Shown here one piece after another: positions 24,031 to 32,807 of a stretch of DNA of 64,000 nt. Below the pieces are notes generated by a model, which was not told where the DNA came from, searched no databases, and was given only the letters and a program-made list of their open reading frames with translations. The stretch is from Salmonirosea aquatica (lineage in GTDB: Bacteria; Bacteroidota; Bacteroidia; Cytophagales; Spirosomataceae): contig NZ_WHLY01000002.1 in the NCBI RefSeq assembly GCF_009296315.1, positions 2,542,001 through 2,606,000 of the forward strand. The letters run 5' to 3'. The position numbers and the translations under genes are program-made. Position 1 is the first letter of the stretch. Each line of letters begins with the position of its first letter.

Positions 24031-25008
24031 ATGGAAAATTTAAAATCCTTTCTCAGTCTTTGCTTGGGAGGAGCTATTCTTTGGCACGGTATAATTGTTT
24101 TTTTATCTGAAACTAAGCTTGTTGATATTTTTCAAGTACAACCAGCCCCAGGATACACTTGGGATATTGCTGATCCTGGTATAGATGACTTTCATTGGAT
24201 GAGTACGCCTGAGGGAGTTCTTCCCTCACCGCCTTCCCCAGAAATGAGTGAAACTCATTATTTCTGGGAGAAAAACAAAGTAACATGGCGACCTGGAATG
24301 TTTCATCCAGAATTTAATGTAGTGGCTATAGAAGAAACTGGTAAATGGCGACCTTTGCCGGGTTATAAGTTTGCAAACGATAAGAATGGTGATCTCAATA
24401 CTGTTTGGCAATCGGGCCTACTTCATCCAAACTTCAAAGTAGTTTCTGTCCAGCAAGAAGGTAGTTGGAAACCTTTACCGGGATATAAATTTGTGAACAA
24501 TGATAATCTTGAGACTACTTGGGAACCCGGGCAGGTATATCCCGGATATAATGCCTGGGCGACAGAAAAAGAGGGGCTTTGGATGCCCGTTGTTGGATAT
24601 AAATTTGTCATTGAGAATGGCTTATGGACTGATGTAGTTTGGAATCCAGGTCAAAAATATGATGAATTGAAAGTTCAGTCAGGTGAACAAAAAGATTCAT
24701 ACATACCTTATCCTGGTTATAAATTTGTAAATCCCGGTGTTGATTTAGAAGTTGCTTGGACACCCGGACTGCCACATTCTAATCCTGATTATGCAAACTA
24801 TGTTGCTAGTAATTCAGAAGGCTCATGGGAATTAAGAACACAACCGGTGGAGCCAACTGCATCAGACTATTTTATGGGCTGGTTCGTTAAAGGGCTTGCA
24901 AGCGCGGGTATCAAAAAGGTATTCGGCGATAATCCAGTATCCGACGTACTATTAAGGGAAAGTACTAAGGACGGCTTGCGAGGTATAGGCGAGGTGCTTA
25001 AGAAATAG
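24031..25008 (+). CDS. Novel repeat protein with PGYKF motifs
   Basis: 325 residues. An N-terminal hydrophobic segment (FLSLCLGGAILWHGIIVFL) may be a membrane anchor. Residues about 75-270 hold about five units of some 40 residues: W-x-PG-x-x-HP-x-F-x-V, then E-x-G-x-W-x-PLPGYKFVN (PLPGYKFAN, PLPGYKFVN, PVVGYKFVI, PYPGYKFVN). The C-terminal 55 residues differ and contain a glycine-rich amphipathic stretch (GWFVKGLASAGIKKVFG). I know no family for it. AT-rich, no GGTACC, and framed by two copies of palindromic element family B, so it may be an imported cassette. Confidence 0.7.
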   Translation: MENLKSFLSLCLGGAILWHGIIVFLSETKLVDIFQVQPAPGYTWDIADPGIDDFHWMSTPEGVLPSPPSPEMSETHYFWEKNKVTWRPGMFHPEFNVVAIEETGKWRPLPGYKFANDKNGDLNTVWQSGLLHPNFKVVSVQQEGSWKPLPGYKFVNNDNLETTWEPGQVYPGYNAWATEKEGLWMPVVGYKFVIENGLWTDVVWNPGQKYDELKVQSGEQKDSYIPYPGYKFVNPGVDLEVAWTPGLPHSNPDYANYVASNSEGSWELRTQPVEPTASDYFMGWFVKGLASAGIKKVFGDNPVSDVLLRESTKDGLRGIGEVLKK

Positions 25009-25018
25009 TAATTTCCCC

Positions 25019-25141
25019 CGCTAACACCGATTTACAATCGGTGTTGAGTCGTTTCTCGTTTGCAACGCGAATACTCTCATGCGCAGATCCCAGTTAACCC
25101 CAATTTGTAATTGGGAGTTGCATCCCATAGCGTTTGTAACG
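25019..25141 (+). repeat. Multi-hairpin palindromic element, family B, right copy
   Basis: AACACCG...CGGTGTT (25023-25045), then GAGTCGTTTCTCGTTTGCAA as in the left copy, then CCCAATT-TGT-AATTGGG (25099-25115). Stems are kept by paired changes relative to the copy at 23850. Confidence 0.75.
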
Positions 25142-25168
25142 CGAACCATACACCTAAAATAATGCAAA

Positions 25169-25237
25169 CTAATCTCCTAGCCGGCCAAACGTTCCATACA
25201 GCAAGATTTCCGGAATTCGTCCAGTGATGGCTTCCCT
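25169..25237 (-). pseudogene. 5' remnant of a Uma2-family gene, start codon lost
   Basis: Read on the minus strand from 25237: AGG, then EAITGRIPEILLYGTFG, then a TAG at 25169-25171. The intact gene at 13052-13666 starts MEAITGQIPETLLYEEFG, so this is the first 17 or so codons of a relative, with ATG changed to AGG. It lies beside the family B repeat, at the right edge of the accessory stretch. Confidence 0.75.
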
Positions 25238-25248
25238 ACAAATCACCC

Positions 25249-26244
25249 CTACCTGTACTTACTCTCATCCAACCTGAAAAACCGAACGGCATTATTGAAT
25301 AGAATATCCCTTTTCTGGTCAAAGGACAGATAGTTGGCATTTTCTATGACCCCGATGGAGGTTTCGAGTAGCTTGGGCCAAATCATCAGGTCAGTGCCGT
25401 ACAGTATTCTCTTACCGAATCCGGCCTGCACGAGGCTCTTTATGTAATCATTTACTTCAGCCAACGGATAACTCCATATCATGCCGGCAATGTCCACATA
25501 AACGTAGGCATTGGCCCCCATCAGGGCAATCATTTCGTCTGCCATGGGGTAGCCGGCGTGCATGACCCACACTTTGAGCTTCGGGTGACGGGCCAGCAGA
25601 TCTTCGAGCAGCAGCGGGTTGCCCATCGAGGCCCGGTACTTTGGATTCGTAATATTGATGGTTCCGTTGCCCCCGGTTCCCATGTGAATCCCAACCGGAA
25701 TATTCAATTTTTCGGCGGCAGCAAAATACGCATCCAGACTCATATCACTGGGCGACATACCCTGGTACTGAGGCGCCACCTCGCCCATGACCTTATAGAA
25801 GCCTGACGAAAGCGAATCGGTAAACGCCACCACCGACATTTGTTCTGAATTGCTGATTCCGATGCTTGGTATGACCCGGTTGGGAGCGGCTGCCTTTTGC
25901 CAGTTGCGGATAATGGTAGCGTCTCCGCTGGCCACAATGGTCATATTGAGCCGGTTCATGGTTTCGATCAGAGAATCCTGAAATTCCTGATCTGATTTGG
26001 CGGCCTTCAAAGGGCTGGCACATTCTGTACTGAAAAAGGCCGGCGCTTTTTCGTTGGGATCCCCTCCCGGCATGTTGCTCAAAAACCACGGACACAAATC
26101 TCCGATCTGTGAGGTTACTTTCATGGCATGTACGTGCACATCAATAATCGGCAGATGTTTTTGGGGGGTAGTTTGTCCGTAACCGGAAGCTGAAACACAC
26201 CAAAAAAAGATGCTGCCAAAAAGGGCTTTGTAAATTGAATTCAT
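25249..26244 (-). CDS. Exported amidohydrolase (TIM-barrel, COG2159-like)
   Basis: 331 residues with signal peptide (FGSIFFWCVSASGYGQ). Metal-site motifs: IIDVHVHAM (HxH on strand 1), GIHMGTGG, VWVMHAGYPM and LYGTDLMIWP, the pattern of ACMSD/amidohydrolase_2 enzymes, which decarboxylate or hydrolyse small rings and lactones. Export is unusual for that group but occurs in Bacteroidota. Substrate unknown. A -7-like box TATATTTG is at 26350-26357, 106 bases upstream. Confidence 0.85.
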   Translation of the reverse strand: MNSIYKALFGSIFFWCVSASGYGQTTPQKHLPIIDVHVHAMKVTSQIGDLCPWFLSNMPGGDPNEKAPAFFSTECASPLKAAKSDQEFQDSLIETMNRLNMTIVASGDATIIRNWQKAAAPNRVIPSIGISNSEQMSVVAFTDSLSSGFYKVMGEVAPQYQGMSPSDMSLDAYFAAAEKLNIPVGIHMGTGGNGTINITNPKYRASMGNPLLLEDLLARHPKLKVWVMHAGYPMADEMIALMGANAYVYVDIAGMIWSYPLAEVNDYIKSLVQAGFGKRILYGTDLMIWPKLLETSIGVIENANYLSFDQKRDILFNNAVRFFRLDESKYR

Positions 26245-26348
26245 GGGCTATACTATTTAAAAGTGATTCTATAAGTTGACACAACAAAGTTCAAAATCCG
26301 GCAGCATTGCATTATAACTTTTGATTTTCAAAAGGATCGGCTGTTCTC

Positions 26349-26743
26349 TCAAATATACCTTTTTAAAAATACATACTCCAGCCCCACGCCCAACAAGGTG
26401 CCTACGAAATAACAGACCAGATCACTCCAAAGAAACCCAAAGCCCAATACGAGTCCACCCAGTCGGGTACTTCGTAGGGTATTGATCCAGTCGGCCTGGT
26501 ACAGTTGGCTTAATTCGATGCAGTAGCATACCAGTACGCACAGCGCCGCCACCCGCAGGAAAGGGGCTTTTGGCCAAATAAGCCAATCATGAAATAGATC
26601 ATCAGGGCATAGAGCCCATCACCCAGATAGGGGTAGATCAGGGAAGGGATAAAAGAAGATCGGGAAGCAAGGCCCAGGCCGATGGTAGCTATGATCAACA
26701 AAAAATAGTGAATTCTATTTCGGATAATAGGCATCCGTCTCAC
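26349..26743 (-). pseudogene. DUF2809 membrane protein, frameshifted
   Basis: Two frames together make one DUF2809 protein: the first part has IHYFLLIIATIGLGLASR, YLGDGLYALM; the second has YCIELSQLYQADW, STRLGGLVLGFGFLWSDLVCY. The switch is at the minus-strand C4 run (26563-26566): one more C gives KPPFLRVAALCV and restores a single frame of about 130 residues with four helices. The start (GTG 26743 or ATG 26734) overlaps the stop of the upstream esterase. A homopolymer indel error is as likely as a real mutation. Confidence 0.8.
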
Positions 26744-27636
26744 TTCAAAGCTGCCTGTAAAAAACCAATCACCTTGTCGCGATACTCGGGAATATCGAAC
26801 ATCTTGCCAAAGTGCGGGGCGTTGGGGACAATGATCAGTTCATTTTTCACACCTACGGACGTGAGCCAGCCACTCAGGAGTTTCGACTGGCGATTGGGTA
26901 CCATGTCGTCTTTTTCACCGTGAAAAATCAGGAAGGGCGGATCATTTTTGTCTACGTACGTAACCGGACTAGCCGCCTTAGCCAAATCGGGCCGGGCGAT
27001 AGGGGTAGCGCCCAAGAGAATGGCCTCCGGAGCTTTGGGGTCTTCGCTGCTGGGCATAGAGGCCAGTTCGGCGGGGCCGTAGTAGTCTACCACGGCTTTG
27101 ATGTTGAACTGCTGCGGTTTGCCGTTCATGAAAAATGCCGATACCTTATTGTTATTGGCCAGTCCCTGCAGGGAGGCCAGATGCCCACCCGCCGAGAAGC
27201 CCATGAGGGCAATCCGGTTGACGTCCAGCTGGTACTTTTCAGCGTTCTTAGTAAGAAAACTCAGCGCCTGATTGCAGTCCTGAATCAGGGCCGGAAACTG
27301 GGCCTGCGAAGCAAAGCGGTAGTCAACGGAGGCTACGGCCATGCCGTTGTTGATCAGAGCCGAAACGGTGTTTCCCATATAGCCGATGTCGGCGTACTTG
27401 TCGTTCACCAGCCAGCCGCCGCCATGTATAAACACTACCAGCGGAATTTTCCCCTGCGTTTTGGCCGGTAGGTAGATATCCAGCAAATGTTTTTTCAGGG
27501 TATCGCTGTTGTAGGGAATATTGCCATGTAATACCGTTCCTTCCGGAAAGAGAGCTAGTACCCGGTTGGTATTTTGCGCGAATGCGCTACTCAGCGTACA
27601 AATTGTCAAAGCTAATTTCAGGAAGGAAAGCTTCAT
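26740..27636 (-). CDS. Exported alpha/beta hydrolase (acetyl esterase type)
   Basis: 298 residues from the ATG at 27636, chosen because a signal peptide follows (FLKLALTICTLSSAFAQ). Hormone-sensitive-lipase/BD-FAE style: oxyanion motif VVFIHGGGWLV, nucleophile elbow LMGFSAGGHL, Asp in FHGEKDDMVP and His in NAPHFGKM. Such enzymes de-esterify sugars or small esters in the periplasm. Stop overlaps the next gene by GTGA, so it is coupled to the DUF2809 gene. Confidence 0.9.
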   Translation of the reverse strand: MKLSFLKLALTICTLSSAFAQNTNRVLALFPEGTVLHGNIPYNSDTLKKHLLDIYLPAKTQGKIPLVVFIHGGGWLVNDKYADIGYMGNTVSALINNGMAVASVDYRFASQAQFPALIQDCNQALSFLTKNAEKYQLDVNRIALMGFSAGGHLASLQGLANNNKVSAFFMNGKPQQFNIKAVVDYYGPAELASMPSSEDPKAPEAILLGATPIARPDLAKAASPVTYVDKNDPPFLIFHGEKDDMVPNRQSKLLSGWLTSVGVKNELIIVPNAPHFGKMFDIPEYRDKVIGFLQAALK

Positions 27637-27725
27637 GGTTCTACCATTCATTAGGGTGATCGTAAAGGTTGTGAGTCCGTGCTTTTCCGTTTGCAGCCCT
27701 ACGGAAGTCCCTCTATTCTGGCCAA

Positions 27726-27899
27726 TCATGACCCTTCGCCAGAGAGCGTTTTTTTTCGATCAGCAAGAAAGTCCGACATCGATTTTTTTAATTCATCATG
27801 GTACCGCTCTTTGTCAGCGTGATACAAGGCTGACAAATCGTTCCGTACCTGTCGCATGAAATCAACCGCTTTAAATTTCTTTTTGATCTCCATTTCCAT
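27726..27899 (-). CDS. Small antitoxin-like gene overlapping the PIN gene end
   Basis: 57 residues (or 55 from the ATG at 27893). The protein is basic and helical: KFKAVDFMRQVRNDLSALY, KERYHDELKKSM. Its start lies inside the last nine codons of the PIN gene upstream (overlap 27871-27899), so it is translated with it. Small basic/helical partners of this kind accompany PIN proteins, here in toxin-first order. Function as antitoxin is inferred. Confidence 0.65.
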   Translation of the reverse strand: MEMEIKKKFKAVDFMRQVRNDLSALYHADKERYHDELKKSMSDFLADRKKTLSGEGS

Positions 27900-28341
27900 A
27901 AACTATTTCTTTAGGTGTCCTGATATCAATAATCTGATAACCAAATTTAAGGTTTATCGAATTATATTGTTTAATTCGAAAGAAGTTAACCATGTGTTTA
28001 AAATTCCAGCTAATCAGGCTATCCACTTTTAGAATGGTAGCCATAGCAATGTGTTGGGCGTCGCTCTCGAACTTTGGAGTTAATACCCCTTCGTTTATAT
28101 AATGACCGGCAAGTATTTCGGCCTCTTCGGTTAAAGAAACCAACTCTAAAAACGGATCGGGAATTGTATTGGTCAATTGGCGTACTCGATCCGGGGCAGG
28201 CATTAATTCTCGCAGGGTTAAATCGGTCAAAACGATAGAGAACCTTCCTTGCCTGGCTTGTTCGAAAAAAGGTTTAGTCCATTCTTCAAATTCTTCATCT
28301 TCGTGTCCTCCCCAAACTGATGTATCAACGTAAAATTTCAT
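27871..28341 (-). CDS. PIN-domain nuclease
   Basis: 156 residues. PIN pattern: KFYVDTSVWGG (first Asp), LRELMP, FESDAQHIAMATILKVD, LISWNFKHM. Mg-dependent RNase of the type used in toxin-antitoxin pairs. The small gene that overlaps its 3' end is the candidate antitoxin. Start ATG at 28341 follows the upstream aminotransferase by 23 bases. Confidence 0.8.
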   Translation of the reverse strand: MKFYVDTSVWGGHEDEEFEEWTKPFFEQARQGRFSIVLTDLTLRELMPAPDRVRQLTNTIPDPFLELVSLTEEAEILAGHYINEGVLTPKFESDAQHIAMATILKVDSLISWNFKHMVNFFRIKQYNSINLKFGYQIIDIRTPKEIVYGNGDQKEI

Positions 28342-28364
28342 AGGATTAATCTAACCATCAGTTT

Positions 28365-29195
28365 TCACCTACCCCATGCCTCCACCAGCTTCGTAAACAA
28401 TTCTTGCATCAGCAGGGTCCGGTGGCCGGGGGTACCTGAGCCGATGGTGCGGTCGCCGATCTGCACGATGGGTAGCGCCCACTTGGTGGTGCTGGTGGTG
28501 AAGCACTCGTCGGCGTGGAGGACTTCGTCGAAGAGGACGGGACGTACCTGTATTTCGAAATGCGGAGCGGCCAGCTCTAGCATGGCCCGGCGCGTGATGC
28601 CATTCAGGACGTTGCGATCGGGCGTGATGAGCGTATCGCCTTTGAAGATGAAGACGTTGCTACGGGTAAGCTCGCTGATTTCGCCGTTCTTATGGAAAAG
28701 CAAATCCGTAGCACCTTGCCGCTTAAGCTCGGCGGCCTGCAAAATCATGTGCAGGTAGTTGGTGGTTTTTATTTCGGGCAAATCGCGCACATAGTCGTAG
28801 GGCAGCACCTTGATGCCCTCGCGCATGGCGGTGGGATTGTCTTTGGGCAGCGGCTCGCAGCGGATCAGGAAATTGGGCTGCGAGACGGTCACGCTGTCGG
28901 CAGCGTAGCCTCCCGTGAGGACGAAGCGGAAGGCCACCTCGGCCACTCCGGCGCGTTTGTACAGATCCGTTAGTACGTCCGCGGTTTCGGACTGCGTCAG
29001 GGGCAGGGGTAGGTGCAGCGATCGGGCCGAGTTGGCGAAGCGTGCCCAGTAATCGTCCCAGCGGAAAGGTACCCCCTGGTAGGTGCGGAAGTAGTCGAAC
29101 ATGCCGTAGCCACGCAACAGGCCGAGGTCGTTGGTTTCGAGCAGGGGCGTTTCATTCGGCAGAATTTCACCGTTGAAATAAAGAGAATAAGGCAT
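28365..29195 (-). CDS. Class IV aminotransferase (branched-chain/D-amino acid/ADC lyase type)
   Basis: 276 residues from the ATG at 29195 (MPYSLYFNGEILP). Fold-type IV PLP enzyme: LGLLRGYGMFDYFRTY, RFVLTGGY, PLP lysine in PEIKTTNYL (about 160), EISELTRSNVFIF, NGITRR. It exchanges amino groups between amino acids and 2-oxo acids or lyses aminodeoxychorismate; the exact substrate cannot be read from these motifs. Cytoplasmic. No biosynthetic operon around it. Confidence 0.88.
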   Translation of the reverse strand: MPYSLYFNGEILPNETPLLETNDLGLLRGYGMFDYFRTYQGVPFRWDDYWARFANSARSLHLPLPLTQSETADVLTDLYKRAGVAEVAFRFVLTGGYAADSVTVSQPNFLIRCEPLPKDNPTAMREGIKVLPYDYVRDLPEIKTTNYLHMILQAAELKRQGATDLLFHKNGEISELTRSNVFIFKGDTLITPDRNVLNGITRRAMLELAAPHFEIQVRPVLFDEVLHADECFTTSTTKWALPIVQIGDRTIGSGTPGHRTLLMQELFTKLVEAWGR

Positions 29196-29260
29196 GAGCG
29201 GATTGTAGTTGATGCGAGTTCCTGACAAAATTCGCAAGAATATCCGACAAAAATGGCCCC

Positions 29261-30175
29261 CTATTTCATAAATTCCGCCACGTTTTCCTTCGTCACCAAC
29301 TGGAACGGCACGAGGATTTCCTTTTCGTAGGGTTGCTTGTTGATGATTTTCAAAGCTGTTTCGATAGCCTGCGATCCCTGCTGCTGGGCGTTTTGGAAAA
29401 CAGTGGCATCCAGGGTACCTTTCTGCACGGCTTGCAGGGCGTCGGGAATGGCGTCGATGCTGACGACTACGATTTTGTCTTTCAGACCCGCGTCGGTCAG
29501 GGCTTTGAGGGCACCCATTCCCATTTCATCATTCTGAGCAAAAACCGCATTGATCTGTCCGCCATATGATTGAATCCAGTTTTCCATCAGGGACATGGAT
29601 TTGGCACGGTCCCACTCGCCGGTCTGGCTGGCGAGGAGCTTAAGGCCAGGGTACTGCTTCAGGATTTCGCGGGCGCCCTGCTCGCGTTTGATTTGGGCGG
29701 CCTGCCCCATGTAGCCGTGAATCATGATCACGTTACCCTTGCCGCCGAGTCGGTCGGCAATGTACTTCATGGCGATGCGAGCCGATTCGACATCGTCGGA
29801 ACCCACAAAAGCGGTGGGTTGGGTGGCGGTTTCAGAGTTGACGTTGATGATGGGAATACCTGCCGCCTGCGCTTTGGTAACGGCCGGCGAACTCGCCTCT
29901 ACCTCGCAGGGATTCATGACGATCGCATCCACGCCCTGCGCGATGAAGCTTTCCACCTGCTCGATCTGCTTGAGCGCCGAGCGCTCGGCGTCGACGGTGA
30001 TGAGTTCTACCCCGGCTTCCTGCGCTTTTTTCTCCATCTCGTCGCTCACGTTGACGATGAATTCGTTCTGCATGCTCAGCATGGTCACGCCGATCACGGG
30101 CTTGTCGTTTTCGGAGCGGTTGCAGCTGATCAGGGTAGCGGCCAGGATGAAGAGGGAAAGGAGGTACTTTATCAT
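29261..30175 (-). CDS. Sugar ABC transporter substrate-binding lipoprotein (RbsB-like), orphan
   Basis: 304 residues. Lipobox in LFILAATLISC; then the periplasmic-binding protein type I fold: PVIGVTMLSMQNEF, VDAIVMNPCE, IPIINVNSE, GSDDVESARIAM, NVIMIHGYMG, AVFAQNDEMGMGAL, VVSIDAIPDAL. It binds a pentose or hexose in RbsB fashion. No ATPase or permease gene is nearby, so its transporter is elsewhere or it acts as a sensor protein. Confidence 0.9.
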   Translation of the reverse strand: MIKYLLSLFILAATLISCNRSENDKPVIGVTMLSMQNEFIVNVSDEMEKKAQEAGVELITVDAERSALKQIEQVESFIAQGVDAIVMNPCEVEASSPAVTKAQAAGIPIINVNSETATQPTAFVGSDDVESARIAMKYIADRLGGKGNVIMIHGYMGQAAQIKREQGAREILKQYPGLKLLASQTGEWDRAKSMSLMENWIQSYGGQINAVFAQNDEMGMGALKALTDAGLKDKIVVVSIDAIPDALQAVQKGTLDATVFQNAQQQGSQAIETALKIINKQPYEKEILVPFQLVTKENVAEFMK

Positions 30176-30339
30176 TTCGTGAAAACAGTTTCTTCGGAAA
30201 AGATAGGTAGGAGGGTGATTTTACTTACCTTATCCAAATCCAGCGGTAGTTCATCCTACGATTATAGAGTAACGCCCCTGTCTATTTTGTACAAATCGCA
30301 AAGCAATTTATCCCTCATCTGATTTCGAAAAAATCCTCC

Positions 30340-31434
30340 TCAAAGCCCTACCGACAGTCGCAGGCCCGGAGTCAGGTTTTTGAATGTACCGTTGAAATAT
30401 ACTTCGGGCGCAACTCTGAGGTGGGGCGTCAGGTCGATCGCTCCGGTAACCCGCCAGGTACGGGGCTCGTAGTAGGTACCCCTTCGCTGCACCAGGTACC
30501 CCACCGTGAGTTGCCCGGTTTGTACCACGGGCTTGCGGCCAATGGTACCCTTCTCCGATTTTTTGAAGAATGATAATCCCGCCAGCACAAAGCCGTTTTG
30601 GTAGGCCTTGAAACCACCCTCTGCATTTTGTCCGAAAAAGTACTGATGCTGGTACCCTACGGTAGGTTTGATGGGCGACTTTTCCAGGTAGAGCGTGGCT
30701 CCCAAGTCGAGAGAGGTCATCCAATGGCCCCGGATGTACCCCAGCCCCACGCGCGGATTGAAGATCAGCATATCCGAGCCAAAATTGACCAGCTGTACCT
30801 GCCGGTTGCCCAGGTAACGGCCGTAGACTTCGGGCGAGCGGTCAAGGACTACGGGATCGGTTCGCTTTTCCATGCTGGTCAGGAGGTAGGTCGTTTTCTC
30901 ACGAATCTCGTCCAAAAGCAGCGGTATGTCTCTGAGGTCATTGGCCAGCAGGTACAGTTCGGCCTGCTGGTCGGCTTTGTTCATCGTGATGTGCAGGGTA
31001 TCTTGTACCGTTTTCAGGCGGACCAGTTCCTTATCCACAACCGTGAAGTCAGGGGTACCCTGCGGGTATTTCTTCCAACGCAGTTGGGGCTCGTCATCGT
31101 CATCATTCAAAACATACTGCACTGATGTTCCATCGGTATCCTCGGGCAGCTTTTCGATCACTGGGCTGTACTCCGCCCAAAATTGACGTACCAGCAAATC
31201 GGGCCGCTGCACGAGTTTCAGCTGGGAGTACTTTTTGCCTATCAGCAGAAGAATATTTCCTTTTGACAATTTTACCTCGAACGAGGTAGCATCCAGCAAG
31301 CTGGGGTACTCTTTCTTGAAAGCCTCCGCATCCAGTTTTGTGTCAAAATTGGGGTCAGGAAAGTCATTTTGGGCCAAAAGGGGGTCCCTGACGCTCCCCA
31401 GCAAGAGAGCGATGCATACGAGTATTCTGTTCAT
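30340..31434 (-). CDS. Exported protein of unknown function in ECF sigma operon
   Basis: 364 residues with signal peptide (ILVCIALLLGSVRDPLLAQ). Middle part is helical (TTYLLTSMEK); the last 150 residues have alternating beta-strands (VGLGYIRGHWMTSLDLGATLYL, FVLAGLSFF, LTVGYLVQRRGTYYEP) ending LRLSVGL, like an outer-membrane beta-barrel. No family recognised. It follows the anti-sigma-like gene by 38 bases and is probably controlled by the sigma factor of the same operon. Confidence 0.65.
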   Translation of the reverse strand: MNRILVCIALLLGSVRDPLLAQNDFPDPNFDTKLDAEAFKKEYPSLLDATSFEVKLSKGNILLLIGKKYSQLKLVQRPDLLVRQFWAEYSPVIEKLPEDTDGTSVQYVLNDDDDEPQLRWKKYPQGTPDFTVVDKELVRLKTVQDTLHITMNKADQQAELYLLANDLRDIPLLLDEIREKTTYLLTSMEKRTDPVVLDRSPEVYGRYLGNRQVQLVNFGSDMLIFNPRVGLGYIRGHWMTSLDLGATLYLEKSPIKPTVGYQHQYFFGQNAEGGFKAYQNGFVLAGLSFFKKSEKGTIGRKPVVQTGQLTVGYLVQRRGTYYEPRTWRVTGAIDLTPHLRVAPEVYFNGTFKNLTPGLRLSVGL

Positions 31435-31472
31435 GAGATTACGATTAAATGGATATTTTAAAAGACTGGTTG

Positions 31473-32198
31473 TTAGTTCTGAATGGGTATGGACAGCGGT
31501 GACAAGTGGTCGGACTGCGTCGTCACGCGGGAAGCTGAGGGCAAGCCAATCCGGAAAGCTATGCGGGTACGGGCTTTGGCTTCCTGCTGTTTGCGCTCTC
31601 GAATTTCATTGATGTGCACGACCCGATACGTAGGTTTCCCGGAAAAAACCGGCGCAACTTCGGGCATCGGAGCGTCGACTCCTGTGAGGGTGTCCGGCCT
31701 AGCAAACTCTTTGATCGCCAAGCTTACCGGTTCTTTTTCAGGAAGTGGGGAACGTAGGGGCACTTCCTGCGCTGCTTTTTCGGGGCTCGGCGAGGGGTAC
31801 CTTGGGGGGGTACCTTTCTCTTGTGACACCTCCTTCTGTGGGGACATAGACTGGGGTCGAGATTTTTTACTTTCGACGGCACTGGGTATTTCCTGAGGTA
31901 CCCTGGCTATCCGTTCCGTACTTTTCGGGACGGGAGTTTTTTCTGCTTGCCGCGCCCATTTTTGATTTTCTACCTCACTTTCGACATAAATCCACCAAAT
32001 TCCACCAAACATTCCGGCCAGGAGTACGGCCGCTGCCGCCCATCCCCATACGCGCGATTTTTTCCGGGGGGCTGCCTTGCGGGGAATGGCCGTTTGCAGG
32101 TGCTGCCAGAAGGCATCCTTATCAAAATCGCGGGGCGGCTGATCGGCTAGATAGTCCGCGTTGCTCCGGAAAAGGTCATCCAGTTCGTTATCGTTCAT
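31473..32198 (-). CDS. Putative anti-sigma factor, single membrane helix
   Basis: 241 residues. Cytoplasmic N-terminus (MNDNELDDLFRSNADYL, DFDKDAFWQHLQ) as in Bacteroidota anti-sigma proteins, one membrane helix (VWGWAAAAVLLAGMFGGIWWI, about 50-70), then a Pro/Ser/Lys-rich periplasmic tail. Starts 11 bases before the end of the sigma gene, so the two are coupled. No zinc HxxxCxxC motif. Confidence 0.75.
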   Translation of the reverse strand: MNDNELDDLFRSNADYLADQPPRDFDKDAFWQHLQTAIPRKAAPRKKSRVWGWAAAAVLLAGMFGGIWWIYVESEVENQKWARQAEKTPVPKSTERIARVPQEIPSAVESKKSRPQSMSPQKEVSQEKGTPPRYPSPSPEKAAQEVPLRSPLPEKEPVSLAIKEFARPDTLTGVDAPMPEVAPVFSGKPTYRVVHINEIRERKQQEAKARTRIAFRIGLPSASRVTTQSDHLSPLSIPIQN

Positions 32199-32739
32199 AG
32201 CTGTATCCGTTCTTGACTAGTAATTTTTGTAAAGCGACCCGCGCCTTGCTGAGTTGTGACTTGGACGTATTTTCGCTGATGTTCAGCAGGGTACCTATTT
32301 CCTGATGCGTGTATCCTTCCAGCGCGTGAAGGCAAAATACCGTCCGGTACCCGTCGGGCAGGCACAAAATCAGCTCGTGAATCCCTTCGGCGTGCAGATC
32401 GCCCTCTGCATTGGAGGCTTGCGAAACAGCAGCAGTAGTTTCGGATGAATCCAGTTCCGCAAAAAGCCATTTCTCCGACTTGGTTTTGCGCAGATGCATG
32501 AGGGCTTCATTGACCACGATTCGTTTCAGCCACACTTCCAGTTCATCGGGGCTGCGGTATTCAAAATCGACAATCGCCCGGAATATTTTCAGAAAACCAT
32601 TCATGAGTACCTCTTCGGTTTCCAGCGGATTCGGCACGTAGCGGCAACACAGGCGGTAGAGCCGATGGGCATAGTGATCGTACAGACGCTTTTGGGCGAA
32701 AGGGTTTTCCCGTTGGCATTGACGGACGATCTCTTTCAA
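32188..32739 (-). CDS. ECF-type RNA polymerase sigma factor
   Basis: 183 residues. Region 2: AQKRLYDHYAHRLYRLCCRYV, and ETEEVLMNGFLKIF; region 4: LPDGYRTVFCLHALEGYTHQEIG with the helix-turn-helix LLNISENTSKSQLSKAR. It directs transcription of a small regulon, normally held by the anti-sigma partner encoded next. First gene of a three-gene operon. Confidence 0.93.
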   Translation of the reverse strand: MKEIVRQCQRENPFAQKRLYDHYAHRLYRLCCRYVPNPLETEEVLMNGFLKIFRAIVDFEYRSPDELEVWLKRIVVNEALMHLRKTKSEKWLFAELDSSETTAAVSQASNAEGDLHAEGIHELILCLPDGYRTVFCLHALEGYTHQEIGTLLNISENTSKSQLSKARVALQKLLVKNGYSYER

Positions 32740-32807
32740 TAGATAATTCCCAACTGGTTATACATTATTTTGATTCTTCCGGGGTCGAGTGCGTTTGTGA
32801 AAATTGA

